A stretch of DNA of 64,000 bases from DAOTVC01 sp034437215 (GCA_034437215.1 DAOTVC010000039.1:62001-126000); one strand, 5' to 3'. Shown: positions 33,826-41,961, counted from the stretch's first letter. Numbers and translations: made by a program. Notes: a model not told the origin generated them from the sequence alone.

Positions 33826-33834
33826 GACACTCAA

Positions 33835-36318
33835 CTACTCCTCGACGAGCGGCTCCGCGACCTCGGCCTCGACACTCCCGGGCACGTCCTCCGACTTCTC
33901 GAAGGTCAACTCGCCCTCCACCTCGTCGATGAGGATCACGTCTCCGGCCGTGAAGCCATCGCCCAACAGGCTGACGCTCAGGGGGCTTTCGACGTAACGC
34001 TGGATGGCACGGCGCAGGGGACGGGCACCGAATTGGCTGTCATACCCCTGCTCGGCAAGCCAACGCTTCGCCTCGGACGTCAGGCTGACCCGCAGGTCAA
34101 ACTCCGCGAGACGCTCCTTCACCTCGAGCATCTGCAGGTCGACGATCTGCTCGACGTCCTCCACCGAGAGGTGGTTGAAGACGATGATCTCGTCGACGCG
34201 GTTGATGAACTCGGGCCGGAAGGTCCGCTTCAACTCCGAGAGCATCCGGCGCCGCGTCTCCTCCTCCTGAGCGTCCCCGGCCTGCACGAAGCCGATGGCC
34301 CCGCCCTGTCGCAGGTACTCGGTCCCCACGTTGGAGGTCATAATGACCACGGTGTTGCGGAAGTCCACCGTGCGCCCCTGTCCGTCGGTGAGGCGCCCCT
34401 CGTCGAGGATCTGCAGCAGGGCGTTCCAGATGTCGGCGTGGGCCTTCTCGATCTCGTCGAAGAGCACCACCTGGTAGGGGCGGCGCCGCACCGACTCGGT
34501 GAGCTGCCCCCCCTGATCGTAGCCCACGTAACCCGGAGGCGCTCCGAAGAGCCGGGAGACGGTGTGCCCCTCGCGGTACTCGCTCATGTCCACCCGCAGC
34601 AGGGCGTCCTCGTCGTCGAAGAGGAAGGCCGCCAGCGCCTTGGCCGTCTCGGTCTTCCCCACACCGGAAGCGCCCAGAAAGAGGAAGGAGCCGATGGGGC
34701 GGCGGGGATCCTTCAGACCGGCACGGGCGCGGCGGATGGCGTCGGCGATGGCCTGGATGGCCTCGTCCTGCCCGATGATCCGCTCCTGAACGGCCTCCTC
34801 CATGCGCAGCAGCTTCTTGGCCTCCGCCTCCAGCACCTGCGCCACGGGGATCCCCGTCCAGGCGGAGACGACGTCGGCGATGTCCTCAGCCTCGACGGTC
34901 TCGTCCAACTGGTGGCTCTCCAGCCACTCCTCCCGCTTCTTGCCGAAGACCTGTTCCAGCCGCAGGCGCTGGGTCTTGATGTCGGCAGCGCGCTCGTAGT
35001 CCCGCGTGTTCCCGGCGGACTCCTCCTCCTTGCGCAGCTTATTGATCTCCGCCTCCATCCGCTTGAGGTCAGGGGGCAGGGTGAAGAGCGCCACGCGCAA
35101 CTTCGCCGCCGCCTCGTCCATCAAATCGATGGCCTTATCGGGGAGATGGCGGTCGGTGACGTAGCGGTGAGAGAGGCGGGCCGCCGCTGCCAGAGCGGCG
35201 TCGGAGATGCGCACCTTGTGGTGGGCCTCGTAGCGGTCGCGCAGCCCCTTCAGCATCTGGATGGTGTCCTCCACCGAGGGTTGCTCCACGAAGACGGGCG
35301 CGAAACGGCGTTCGAGAGCGCCGTCCTTCTCGATGTACTGCCGGTACTCGTCCAGCGTCGTCGCGCCGAGAGCCTGCAACTCCCCACGGGCCAGGGCGGG
35401 CTTGATCATGTTGGAGGCGTCGAGCGCGCCGGCGGCGTTGCCCGCACCGACCACCGTATGCAGCTCGTCAATGAAGAGGATGATCTCCCCCTCGGCGCGC
35501 TGCACCTCCTCCAGAATCCCCTTCAGACGCTCCTCGAACTCACCCCGGAAGCGGGTCCCGGCGACCAGGGCCCCCAGGTCCAGCTGCACGAGGAGCTTGC
35601 CCTTCAGAATCTCGGGTACGTCGTCGGTGGCGACGTGCTGCGCCAGCCCCTCGACGATGGCCGTCTTCCCCACGCCCGGCTCGCCGATGAGCACGGGGTT
35701 GTTCTTCGTGCGCCGCACGAGGATCTGGATCACCCGCTGGATCTCGGCGTCCCGCCCGATGACCGGATCGAGCTTCTGCTCGCGGGCCATCTGGGTCAGG
35801 TCACGGCTGTACTTCTCGAGAATGCGGTAGCCGGACTCCGCACGGGGCGTCGTCACATGCTGCCCCCCGCGCATCTCCTGAATGGCCTCGAGGGCCAGGT
35901 CGCGGGTCACGCCGTACTCCTGGAAGAGCCGGGCGACGGAGGTATTGCGCTCGTGCAAGATGGCGAGGAAGAGATGTTCGGTGGAGATGTACTCGTCCTT
36001 GAGCTTGTTCGCCTCCTCCTGGGCCAGATCCAGCACCCGCTTGACCCGCGGGGTGATGAAGACCTGCTGACCGCCCCGGGCGCCGTAGATGCCGGGGCGC
36101 ACGTTCTCGCGCAGCAGCTTGTCCAGCTCCGTGGCCAACTCCGTGGGCTCGGCGCCCATATCGCGGAGCAGCTCGGAGACCGTGCCCTCGGGCTGTTGGA
36201 TGAGCGCCAGCAGGAGGTGCTCCACGTCCACCTGGCTGTGACCGTACCGGGTCATCAGCTCCACGGCCTGCTGCGCTGCCTGCTGGGCGCGTTCGGTAAA
36301 TCGATCAAAACGCATCAT
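33835..36318 (-). CDS. clpC: ATP-dependent Clp protease ATPase, ClpC type
   Basis: A two-ring AAA+ unfoldase that feeds ClpP or works as a chaperone. The 827-residue protein has a double Clp-N domain (residues 1-145), AAA1 with Walker A GEPGVGKTAIVEG and Walker B LFIDELHT, a middle region with a UVR-type segment (INKLRKEEESAGNTRDYERA), and AAA2 with GASGVGKTETAKAL and VVLFDEIEKAH. The UVR segment and length mark ClpC rather than ClpB. clpP is not in the window. The mRNA leader has a small GGGGAC/GTCCCC hairpin; no CIRCE or CtsR-like operator was recognised. Confidence 0.93.
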   Translation of the reverse strand: MMRFDRFTERAQQAAQQAVELMTRYGHSQVDVEHLLLALIQQPEGTVSELLRDMGAEPTELATELDKLLRENVRPGIYGARGGQQVFITPRVKRVLDLAQEEANKLKDEYISTEHLFLAILHERNTSVARLFQEYGVTRDLALEAIQEMRGGQHVTTPRAESGYRILEKYSRDLTQMAREQKLDPVIGRDAEIQRVIQILVRRTKNNPVLIGEPGVGKTAIVEGLAQHVATDDVPEILKGKLLVQLDLGALVAGTRFRGEFEERLKGILEEVQRAEGEIILFIDELHTVVGAGNAAGALDASNMIKPALARGELQALGATTLDEYRQYIEKDGALERRFAPVFVEQPSVEDTIQMLKGLRDRYEAHHKVRISDAALAAAARLSHRYVTDRHLPDKAIDLMDEAAAKLRVALFTLPPDLKRMEAEINKLRKEEESAGNTRDYERAADIKTQRLRLEQVFGKKREEWLESHQLDETVEAEDIADVVSAWTGIPVAQVLEAEAKKLLRMEEAVQERIIGQDEAIQAIADAIRRARAGLKDPRRPIGSFLFLGASGVGKTETAKALAAFLFDDEDALLRVDMSEYREGHTVSRLFGAPPGYVGYDQGGQLTESVRRRPYQVVLFDEIEKAHADIWNALLQILDEGRLTDGQGRTVDFRNTVVIMTSNVGTEYLRQGGAIGFVQAGDAQEEETRRRMLSELKRTFRPEFINRVDEIIVFNHLSVEDVEQIVDLQMLEVKERLAEFDLRVSLTSEAKRWLAEQGYDSQFGARPLRRAIQRYVESPLSVSLLGDGFTAGDVILIDEVEGELTFEKSEDVPGSVEAEVAEPLVEE

Positions 36319-36377
36319 GCTTCTTAACCTCTCAACGGGGACGCCCGTCCCCCTCTGCTGCTGACTATTTATAAGGT

Positions 36378-36523
36378 AAGGACGGCTCTTCTGAAGAAAG
36401 CTCTCTTACCACGGAGATCACGGAGATTTTTGAAGTTTAACTTTCATAAGAATCTCCATGATTTTCTCAGTATTCTCTGTGTCCTCCGTGGTGAAATAGA
36501 GTTCTTTCAGTAGAGCCAAGGAC
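36378..36523. mobile_element. Short inverted-repeat element R1, copy c (diverged)
   Basis: A 134-base relative of R1 (36384-36517) with inverted ends GGCTCTTCTGAAGAAAG and, reversed, GGCTCTACTGAAAGAAC, and direct repeats AAGGAC at both edges. The interior again has TACCACGGAGATCACGGAG and TCCTCCGTGGTG. It fills the clpC-rnc gap. Confidence 0.6.
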
Positions 36524-36526
36524 AGG

Positions 36527-37234
36527 TTACAGCGCGAAGGATTTGAGAGCCTCACGGGCCGCTGCCTGTTCGGCACTCCGCTTGCTCGCTCCTACCCCCT
36601 CACCGATGACCCGCTCCTCGATGAGCACCTGAGCCGTAAAGACCTTGGCGTGGTCCGGCCCCTCTTCCTTGATAATTTGGTAGGTGGGCGTGATCCCCGT
36701 CTCGGCCTGGGCCCACTCCTGAAAGCGGGACTTGGCATCCACGTAGGAGCGCGCCTCCAGAATCGTCTCCGCTTCGCGCGCGAACCAGGCAGCCACGCGC
36801 TCCCAGACCACCTCCAATGAACTGTCGAGGTAGAGGGCGCCGACGGTCGCCTCCAGCGCATCGCACAGGTTTGCCGGTCGTTCCCGCCCACCCCCCTCCT
36901 CCTCACCGTGACCCAATCGCAGCGCGGCACCGATGTCCAGCTCTTGCGCGAGGCGGGCGAGGGTCTGGGTACGTACCAGGGTGGCCCGCAGGCGGGTGAG
37001 AGGTCCCTCGGAGAAGTCGGGGAACTCGCTGTAGAGCCAGGCGGCGACGAGAAAGTCCAGCACCGCATCTCCCAGGAACTCCAACCGTTGGTTGTGATGC
37101 TCCTCGCCCCCCTCCTCGGGGTGCTCGTGCGCGTAGGAAGGGTGGGTGAGGGCCAGACGGAGCAACGCCGGATTTTGAAAGGTGTAGTTCAGGTGTCTCT
37201 GTACCTCGGTCCAAGGTTGTCTGCTCTCTGCCAC
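36527..37234 (-). CDS. rnc: Ribonuclease III
   Basis: RNase III cuts double-stranded RNA in rRNA processing and RNA decay. The catalytic domain has the signature LEFLGDAVLDFLVAAWLY (residues about 49-66) and the late acidic residues in CDALEATVGALYLD. The C-terminal double-stranded RNA-binding domain is in residues about 160-235 (SRFQEWAQAETGITPTY and GVGASKRSAEQAAAREAL). 235 residues, normal. It is followed by R1c and then clpC, but has its own promoter. Confidence 0.94.
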   Translation of the reverse strand: MAESRQPWTEVQRHLNYTFQNPALLRLALTHPSYAHEHPEEGGEEHHNQRLEFLGDAVLDFLVAAWLYSEFPDFSEGPLTRLRATLVRTQTLARLAQELDIGAALRLGHGEEEGGGRERPANLCDALEATVGALYLDSSLEVVWERVAAWFAREAETILEARSYVDAKSRFQEWAQAETGITPTYQIIKEEGPDHAKVFTAQVLIEERVIGEGVGASKRSAEQAAAREALKSFAL

Positions 37235-37261
37235 ATCTTCCCCCTATGGAATCTACGGTAG

Positions 37262-37270
37262 ATTATAACA
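37262..37270 (-). promoter_or_regulatory. Extended -10 promoter candidate for rnc
   Basis: A perfect TATAAT preceded by TGT (extended -10 pattern TGN-TATAAT) on the minus strand, 28 bases upstream of the rnc ATG. No good -35 box is seen. Confidence 0.5.
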
Positions 37271-37300
37271 CAGTTACGGGCCAGAGAGGGGCGGTACAGG

Positions 37301-37432
37301 GCAGGGCTAGCGCACTTAGCACACTTTCTCCAGCGCGTTACCCGGTGCGCGGCTGAAGCGGCATTTCTTAGAGGGATTTTATCCCCGGCCTTTAGGCCGT
37401 ATTTCTGCGACCAGAGGTCAAATGCGATGGGG
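37301..37432. mobile_element. Inverted-repeat element R3, copy 1 (one end lost)
   Basis: About 132 bases beginning GCAGGGCTAGCGCACTTAG and containing GGTGCGCGGCTGAAGCGGCA and CCGGCCTTTAGGCCG, ending CAGAGGTCAAATGCGAT. Copy 2 at 39590-39759 has the same parts in the opposite direction. Here the second terminal repeat stops after TGCGAT and runs straight into R2 copy ii. Confidence 0.65.
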
Positions 37433-37537
37433 GTGTTTCACTTGAGTTAAACCGAGGCGTGAAACGTGAAACGTGAGGGCTTCACGTTTCACGCTTTACG
37501 TTTCAGCCATGGATAGCTCACAACTGGATTGAAACAC
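37433..37537. repeat. Palindromic repeat R2, copy ii
   Basis: A 105-base unit with inverted ends GTGTTTCACTTGAGTT and, reversed, GTGTTTCAATCCAGTT. The inside can fold through TGAAACGTGAAACGTGA and TTCACGTTTCACGC. It shows what R2 copy i looked like before R1b entered it. Confidence 0.65.
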
Positions 37538-37636
37538 ACCCTAATCCTTTGGATCATCAAGAATACTGGCACACGCAGGCTATTATAACCGGGGCGGGCC
37601 TTTTTTGCCACGTTCCGTTCTCAGGAGGCAATTCTT

Positions 37637-37738
37637 ATGGAAGGCGTAGGATTGGAAGCGCTGGCCCGAGAGGTCTCCGAGAGCATCTCCCTGCCAGCGT
37701 CATCCCTCTTCCTCCTCTCGTCTTGCCACTCGCCATAG
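37637..37738 (+). CDS. Possible 33-residue ORF, perhaps a gene stub
   Basis: MEGVGLEALAREVSESISLP starts 8 bases after a good AGGAGG site, and TATTATAA lies 40 bases upstream. The frame then runs into the 3' end of the opposite-strand ttcA-like gene and stops. It could be the cut start of a longer gene, a peptide, or chance. No family is recognised. Confidence 0.25.
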   Translation: MEGVGLEALAREVSESISLPASSLFLLSSCHSP

Positions 37739-38419
37739 ATTCGTCCGCACCTGCTCGTACTCCTGCTTGCCCAGCGTCCTCAGAAAGCGCTCCACCTTCA
37801 CCCGCCGGGTCTCCTCACTGCGATCACACTCCACATCCGGAGAGAAGGTCCAGCCCCGGGCCCGCGCGTAGCGCTTGATCTCCAGCTCCGTCACGTAGAT
37901 GAGGGGGCGAATGACGACGAAACGCCCCCCGAAGAAGGTCAACCTGGGCTCCATCGTCTCCAGTTGGCCCTTGTACATCAGGCTCATCAGGGTGGTGACC
38001 GCGGCGTCGTCGGCGTGGTGCCCGAAAGCGATCTTGTTACATCCCAGGCGGTCGGCGGCGAAGAAAAGAGCCTTGCGGCGGTTCCAGGCGCAGCGGAAGC
38101 AGCCCATGGGCAGGGGCTCCTCCTCGGGAACCTCGAGGGGCACGATCTCGTACTCCGCCCCCAGATCCTGCAGCCAGGGTATCAAGACGGGGCGCAGATC
38201 GGGCAGCCCCACGGCGTTGCCCGTGACGTGTACGGCGACCACCTCATAGTTACCGACGATGTCGACGCCCCGCCGGAGAAGTTCCAGAAGAGTTCGGCTG
38301 TCCTTCCCCCCGGAGAGCCCCACGGCGATCCGGTCGCCGTCCTCGATAAGGTCGAACTCGCGGACGGCGCGGTTCACGGGCTTCAGAAGGTAGGGCGCGA
38401 TTTTGTCAGGATCTGCCAT
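37700..38419 (-). CDS. ttcA: tRNA 2-thiocytidine synthetase TtcA-like (PP-loop ATPase)
   Basis: A PP-loop enzyme with the P-loop GLSGGKDSRTLLELL near residues 33-47, and a CxxC pair in MGCFRCAWNRRKALF (residues about 116-130) that in TtcA holds an iron-sulfur cluster used to thiolate C32 of tRNA. FGHHADDAAVTTLMSLMYKG is the family block. At 239 residues it is slightly short of E. coli TtcA (about 310). Other PP-loop thiolases (TtuA, CTU1) are alternatives, though they carry extra zinc ribbons not seen here. Confidence 0.75.
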   Translation of the reverse strand: MADPDKIAPYLLKPVNRAVREFDLIEDGDRIAVGLSGGKDSRTLLELLRRGVDIVGNYEVVAVHVTGNAVGLPDLRPVLIPWLQDLGAEYEIVPLEVPEEEPLPMGCFRCAWNRRKALFFAADRLGCNKIAFGHHADDAAVTTLMSLMYKGQLETMEPRLTFFGGRFVVIRPLIYVTELEIKRYARARGWTFSPDVECDRSEETRRVKVERFLRTLGKQEYEQVRTNLWRVARREEEEG

Positions 38420-38453
38420 CGTGCGTTCGCCTGGTCAGGCAGCGCCGGAGCTC

Positions 38454-39479
38454 TTACTCACTCAGCCGCTTGCCGTACTGGCGCGCGTAGTACTCCTTGT
38501 AGAGCTCCCCACTCTTGATAGGGCGCCACCACGCCTCATTCTCCATGTACCAGCGCGCCGTCTTCTCGATGGCCTCGGCGCAGCTGTGGCGGCTCTCCCA
38601 GCCCAGCGCCTGGAGCTTGCTCACGTCGAGGGCGTAGCGCCGGTCGTGTCCGGCGCGATCCTCCACGTGCTTGATAAGGCTCTCGGGCTTGCCCACCGTC
38701 TCCAAGACGATCTTGGTCATCTCCAGGTTGGTCATCTCGTAGCCCGTCCCGACGTTGTAGATCTCGCCCAGGGCGCCCTCGTGCAGCACCCGATCGATCC
38801 CCTCGCAGTGATCGATGACGTACTGGTAGTCGCGCATCTGCAACCCGTCGCCGTAGACGGGGAGGGGTTGGTCGTCCAGGGCGTTGGTCGCGAAGAGGGG
38901 CACCACCTTTTCGGGATACTGGTAGGGGCCGACGTTGTTAGAGCCGCGGGTGAGGGTCACGGGCAAGCCCCACGATTCGTAATAAGCCAGGACCATCAGA
39001 TCGCCACCTGCCTTGCTCGCGGCGTAGGGACTGCGGGGCTCTTGAAGATCGCCCTCCCGGGAGCGGCCCTCCAGCACCTGCCCGTAGACCTCGTCGGTGC
39101 TCACCTGGTGATAACGCTCCAGGTCGAACTGCTTGGCGGCTTCGAGGAGCACGTAGGTGCCGTAGACGTCAGTCTGGATAAAGGAGCCGGGCTCCATAAG
39201 CGAGCGGTCCACGTGGGTCTCTGCCGCAAAGTTGACGATGGTGTCGATCTCGTAGGTGCGGAGGACCTGCTCCACCGCCTGGGGATTGCAGATATCGCCC
39301 TTGACGAAGGCGTAGCGGTCGTCGAAGCGCTTCTCCACGTCCTCCAGGTTCTCCAATCGTCCTGCATAGGTGAGCTTATCGTAGACGAGGACGAAGTAGT
39401 CGGGATAGGTCTCAAGCATATAACGAACGAAGTTGGAGCCGATAAAACCGGCCCCGCCGGTGACCACCAAACGGTGCAT
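38454..39479 (-). CDS. rfbB: dTDP-glucose 4,6-dehydratase
   Basis: Converts dTDP-glucose to dTDP-4-keto-6-deoxyglucose, the branch point to rhamnose and other deoxysugars. Short-chain dehydrogenase fold with NAD-binding GGAGFIGSNFVRYML near residue 6, STDEVYG (residues about 120-126), and the catalytic YAASKAGGD Tyr-Lys pair; TRGSNNVGPYQYPEK is family-typical. 341 residues, normal length. The other rml/rfb genes (rfbA, rfbC, rfbD) are not adjacent. Confidence 0.92.
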   Translation of the reverse strand: MHRLVVTGGAGFIGSNFVRYMLETYPDYFVLVYDKLTYAGRLENLEDVEKRFDDRYAFVKGDICNPQAVEQVLRTYEIDTIVNFAAETHVDRSLMEPGSFIQTDVYGTYVLLEAAKQFDLERYHQVSTDEVYGQVLEGRSREGDLQEPRSPYAASKAGGDLMVLAYYESWGLPVTLTRGSNNVGPYQYPEKVVPLFATNALDDQPLPVYGDGLQMRDYQYVIDHCEGIDRVLHEGALGEIYNVGTGYEMTNLEMTKIVLETVGKPESLIKHVEDRAGHDRRYALDVSKLQALGWESRHSCAEAIEKTARWYMENEAWWRPIKSGELYKEYYARQYGKRLSE

Positions 39480-39554
39480 GCTAGCCTCCAGAAAGGGTCA
39501 GATATTGGAAAGTCGGACCAGACTGAAATGCAGGTCCGGGAAAGTATTGAAGGC

Positions 39555-39582
39555 ATTCTACCATAAAGCGAAGTCACGCCAA
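39555..39582 (-). promoter_or_regulatory. Predicted promoter of rfbB
   Basis: TTGGCG (39577-39582) and TAGAAT (39555-39560) on the minus strand, 16-base spacer, 76 bases upstream of the ATG. The -35 box overlaps the edge of the R3 copy 2 insertion. Confidence 0.65.
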
Positions 39583-39768
39583 TTTTGGTAGGGCTATCGC
39601 ATTTGACCTCTGGTCGCAGAAATGCGGCCTAAAGGCCGGGGATGAAAGGGGATTTTTGTGGCGGGGCAAAGCCCCGCCACAAAAATCCCCCTAAAAACGC
39701 CGCTTCAGCGGCGCACCAAGTAACGCGATGGGGAAGTTTTCTAAGTGCGATAGCCCTGCAATTTTGGT
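39581..39768. mobile_element. Inverted-repeat element R3, copy 2, with target duplication
   Basis: A 170-base element (39590-39759) with inverted ends AGGGCTATCGCA and TGCGATAGCCCT, flanked on each side by AATTTTGGT (39581-39589 and 39760-39768), a likely 9-base target duplication. It contains GGCCTAAAGGCC and a long perfect palindrome missing from copy 1. It sits directly upstream of the rfbB promoter. Confidence 0.8.
39648..39690. repeat. Perfect 20-base-arm palindrome inside R3 copy 2
   Basis: Arms GGGGATTTTTGTGGCGGGGC and GCCCCGCCACAAAAATCCCC separated by only AAA. At this site R3 copy 1 has only GAGGGATTTTATCC, so the palindrome was added to, or lost from, one copy. It would extrude as a cruciform or fold in RNA. 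Confidence 0.85.
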
Positions 39769-39823
39769 TGGTGAGGCAGTATTACAGAAGGGTAACGAAT
39801 TCGCAAAATTACCAACGCAACCA

Positions 39824-39852
39824 TTGACTACGATACCAGAAATTTTTATAAT
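39824..39852 (+). promoter_or_regulatory. Near-consensus promoter of the DUF11-type gene
   Basis: TTGACT (39824-39829), a 17-base spacer and TATAAT (39847-39852), about 38 bases before the ATG. It is the closest match to the sigma-70 consensus in the window. Confidence 0.8.
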
Positions 39853-39889
39853 GCAGATACCCTAGAAGAGCATCAGATTTGAGGTGAAG

Positions 39890-41005
39890 ATGAAGATTCG
39901 ACTCCTGACAGCTGCAGTACTGGCGCTGGCACTCTTGTTTGTGACGGTAAGCGCCGGCGGTGTTCTGGCGGAGGAGGGCGTCGTCTATGACCACTTTCTC
40001 TTCTTGCCCTTGATCATGAAGCCGCTGCCCCCCGCCGATCTCAGCGTGAGCATCAGCAGCACGCCCCTGCCCTACACGGCGGGGAACCCCGTCACCTACA
40101 CGGTGACCGTGGGCAACGCGGGACCGACCTCTCTCACGGCCCTCACCCTCGATTTGGAGTTCCCGGAGGTGATTACGGGCACCACCTTCACCCCCACAGT
40201 AGGTACTTACAACGTCCTCTCGGGCACCTGGGAGGGCTTCACCCTCACCGCCGGGCAGGAGGCCGTCCTCCAGGTCGCCGGCTCGGTCTCCTCCACCTTC
40301 ACCGGCACCCTCTGGACGACGGCGACCGTCGCGCCACAGGACGCTTACGATCCCGATCTCACCAACAACGGCATCATCGACATCAACCCCCTGCCGCTGA
40401 GAAATCCCGGCTTCGAGGGTGGTCACTGGTGGGAGACCTACTACGGGGAGAACGGCAGCATGTGTGTGCCTGAAGATTGGGTCGCCTGGTGGACGGAAGA
40501 CCCTACTCGTGGGCTGGGCGCGCCCGAGAGTGTGCGGGTGATCGACACAGGAGAACCGGCGTTTGTAAACCCCGTGGCCCGCATTCTGAACGGGCATCAG
40601 GCAGTGCGGATCAGTCGCGCGGAGCCCTGGGAAGCCGGCTTCTACCAGCGGGTGGCCAACCTCCCGGCCGGCAGCAGGGCGGAATTCTCCATCTACGCCC
40701 ACACGTGGTCCTGCAATGAACAGCTGCCCGATCCCCCGGCGACCAGTTGTGGCGACCCCTGGGCGATGTGGCTCCGCGTGGGAATCGACCCCACCGGCGG
40801 GAATGATCCCTGGTCGGAGGAGATTGTCTGGACGGAGAATTTCTACATCTACGATGTTTTCGCTCCCGTGGGCCCCATCAGCACGGAAGTGGGAGAAGAG
40901 GGCGCGGTGACTCTCTATCTCTACGCAGGCGCCAAGTGGACCCAGTGGTACAACGAAGCCTACTGGGACGACGCCTCGCTCGTCATCCGTCCTGCTGCCC
41001 CGTAA
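39890..41005 (+). CDS. Secreted protein with a DUF11-like repeat domain
   Basis: A 371-residue exported protein of unknown role. The start MKIRLLTAAVLALALLFVTV is a signal peptide, likely cut after SAGGVLA. Residues about 48-130 (DLSVSISSTPLPYTAGNPVT, VGNAGPTSLTALTLDLEFP) match the DUF11/conserved-repeat fold common in surface proteins. The rest (from LRNPGFEGGHWWETYY) looks like a jelly-roll, carbohydrate-binding-like module with many Trp. I chose ATG 39890 with GAGGTG upstream; an in-frame GTG at 39884 would add two residues. It stands alone on the plus strand, with a strong promoter. Confidence 0.65.
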   Translation: MKIRLLTAAVLALALLFVTVSAGGVLAEEGVVYDHFLFLPLIMKPLPPADLSVSISSTPLPYTAGNPVTYTVTVGNAGPTSLTALTLDLEFPEVITGTTFTPTVGTYNVLSGTWEGFTLTAGQEAVLQVAGSVSSTFTGTLWTTATVAPQDAYDPDLTNNGIIDINPLPLRNPGFEGGHWWETYYGENGSMCVPEDWVAWWTEDPTRGLGAPESVRVIDTGEPAFVNPVARILNGHQAVRISRAEPWEAGFYQRVANLPAGSRAEFSIYAHTWSCNEQLPDPPATSCGDPWAMWLRVGIDPTGGNDPWSEEIVWTENFYIYDVFAPVGPISTEVGEEGAVTLYLYAGAKWTQWYNEAYWDDASLVIRPAAP

Positions 41006-41029
41006 GCTCGGACGACAGCCGTGAAAGCG

Positions 41030-41068
41030 CTACCCCACCTTGACCGCGAGATCGAGGTGGGGTAGAAT
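41030..41068 (+). promoter_or_regulatory. Promoter of the FmdB-type gene overlapping a hairpin
   Basis: TTGACC (41040-41045) and TAGAAT (41063-41068) are 17 bases apart. The same bases fold with CTACCCCACCT (41030-41040) against AGGTGGGGTAG (41055-41065), a perfect 11-base stem that may end the upstream transcript. Both readings are possible. Confidence 0.55.
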
Positions 41069-41085
41069 GCGCGCGAGGTGAGATC

Positions 41086-41322
41086 ATGCCGATTTACGAA
41101 TATAGTTGTCCGGAATGCACCCACGAGTTTAGCGCGCGCCGCTCCATGAGCGACGCCGATGCACCCATTGCCTGTCCCCAGTGCGGTCGCGAAGGCCCCC
41201 GACGGGGACTGTCACTCTTCGCGACGGTAGGAGCCGCCACCAGCCGCGGCCGCAGTGGCGGCACGACGAGCGGCGGCTGCGGCAGCTGCGCGGGAGGGTC
41301 CTGCAGCAGCTGCGGACACTAG
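41086..41322 (+). CDS. FmdB-family zinc-ribbon protein
   Basis: A 78-residue protein with the FmdB/CxxC_CXXC_SSSS fold: MPIYEYSCPECTHEF and IACPQCGRE supply the four zinc cysteines, and the C-terminus ends in a Gly/Ser/Cys-rich tail (GCGSCAGGSCSSCGH). These small proteins are annotated as putative regulators; their function is not established. The stop abuts the end of the opposite-strand gene at 41323. Confidence 0.8.
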   Translation: MPIYEYSCPECTHEFSARRSMSDADAPIACPQCGREGPRRGLSLFATVGAATSRGRSGGTTSGGCGSCAGGSCSSCGH

Positions 41323-41862
41323 CTACATCTTCGAGCTGCTCATCATCCCCCGGACGGTATCGGCGAGGACCTGAGCCGCGACGGGATCGAGGGGCCGGCT
41401 CATCGCGTCCTTGAAGCGCTCGACGCGCCGGCGTTCGGTGAGATAGTAGACGAGGTCGGGCAGCACCCGCCGGGCAGCCTTGCAGAGGGCTTGCAGCTCG
41501 AGAATAGCGTCCACGGTGAGCAGGTTCTCTGACTTGAGACGCTTCATCTCCCCCAGCAACCGGTCGATCTCCTCCCGCCACTCATCGACCTGCTCCTCCT
41601 CCTGGAGGTAGTACTCGGCAGCCCCTACAATGAGCAACTCGAGCACCTGCTTCTCCTCTTCTGTCAGCGCATCACCGCTCTCCAACTTCAGGACGAGGTC
41701 GGTGTACTTCTGCTCCACGAGGGCCTGGAAGGTCTCTCGAGCCATGTTCTCCAACGCCCGCACCTCGAGGTCCATCTCCTCGAAGTCGGTGACCTCTTCG
41801 GAATCTGCGGAGAACTTGGTCACCTCGTCGATCTTCCGGTTCAAAACATCCTGTGCCGCCAT
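41323..41862 (-). CDS. Unrecognised helical acidic protein
   Basis: 179 residues from an ATG with a good AAAGGAG site; the in-frame extension upstream has no such site. The sequence is mostly charged helix (FEEMDLEVRALENMARETFQ, EEEKQVLELLIVGAAEYYLQ, REEIDRLLGEMKRLKSENLL) with no Cys, no signal peptide and no membrane segment. It lies 99 bases after the dehydrogenase gene and may be the last gene of that operon. No family is recognised, and the codon use looks like that of neighbours. Confidence 0.6.
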   Translation of the reverse strand: MAAQDVLNRKIDEVTKFSADSEEVTDFEEMDLEVRALENMARETFQALVEQKYTDLVLKLESGDALTEEEKQVLELLIVGAAEYYLQEEEQVDEWREEIDRLLGEMKRLKSENLLTVDAILELQALCKAARRVLPDLVYYLTERRRVERFKDAMSRPLDPVAAQVLADTVRGMMSSSKM

Positions 41863-41961
41863 CGTTACACTCCTTTGTACACTTTTAGATCCTACAAGAG
41901 AACAGCCGATGCTGGGGAAGCGCAGGGCGAGTCTGTGCGTGCGCTTCCCCACCCACCCGCC

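Noticed and set aside
39648..39690. Terminator of rfbB or of the DUF11-type gene
   Set aside because: It lies upstream of both genes, inside a mobile element, and has no directional T-run on its own.
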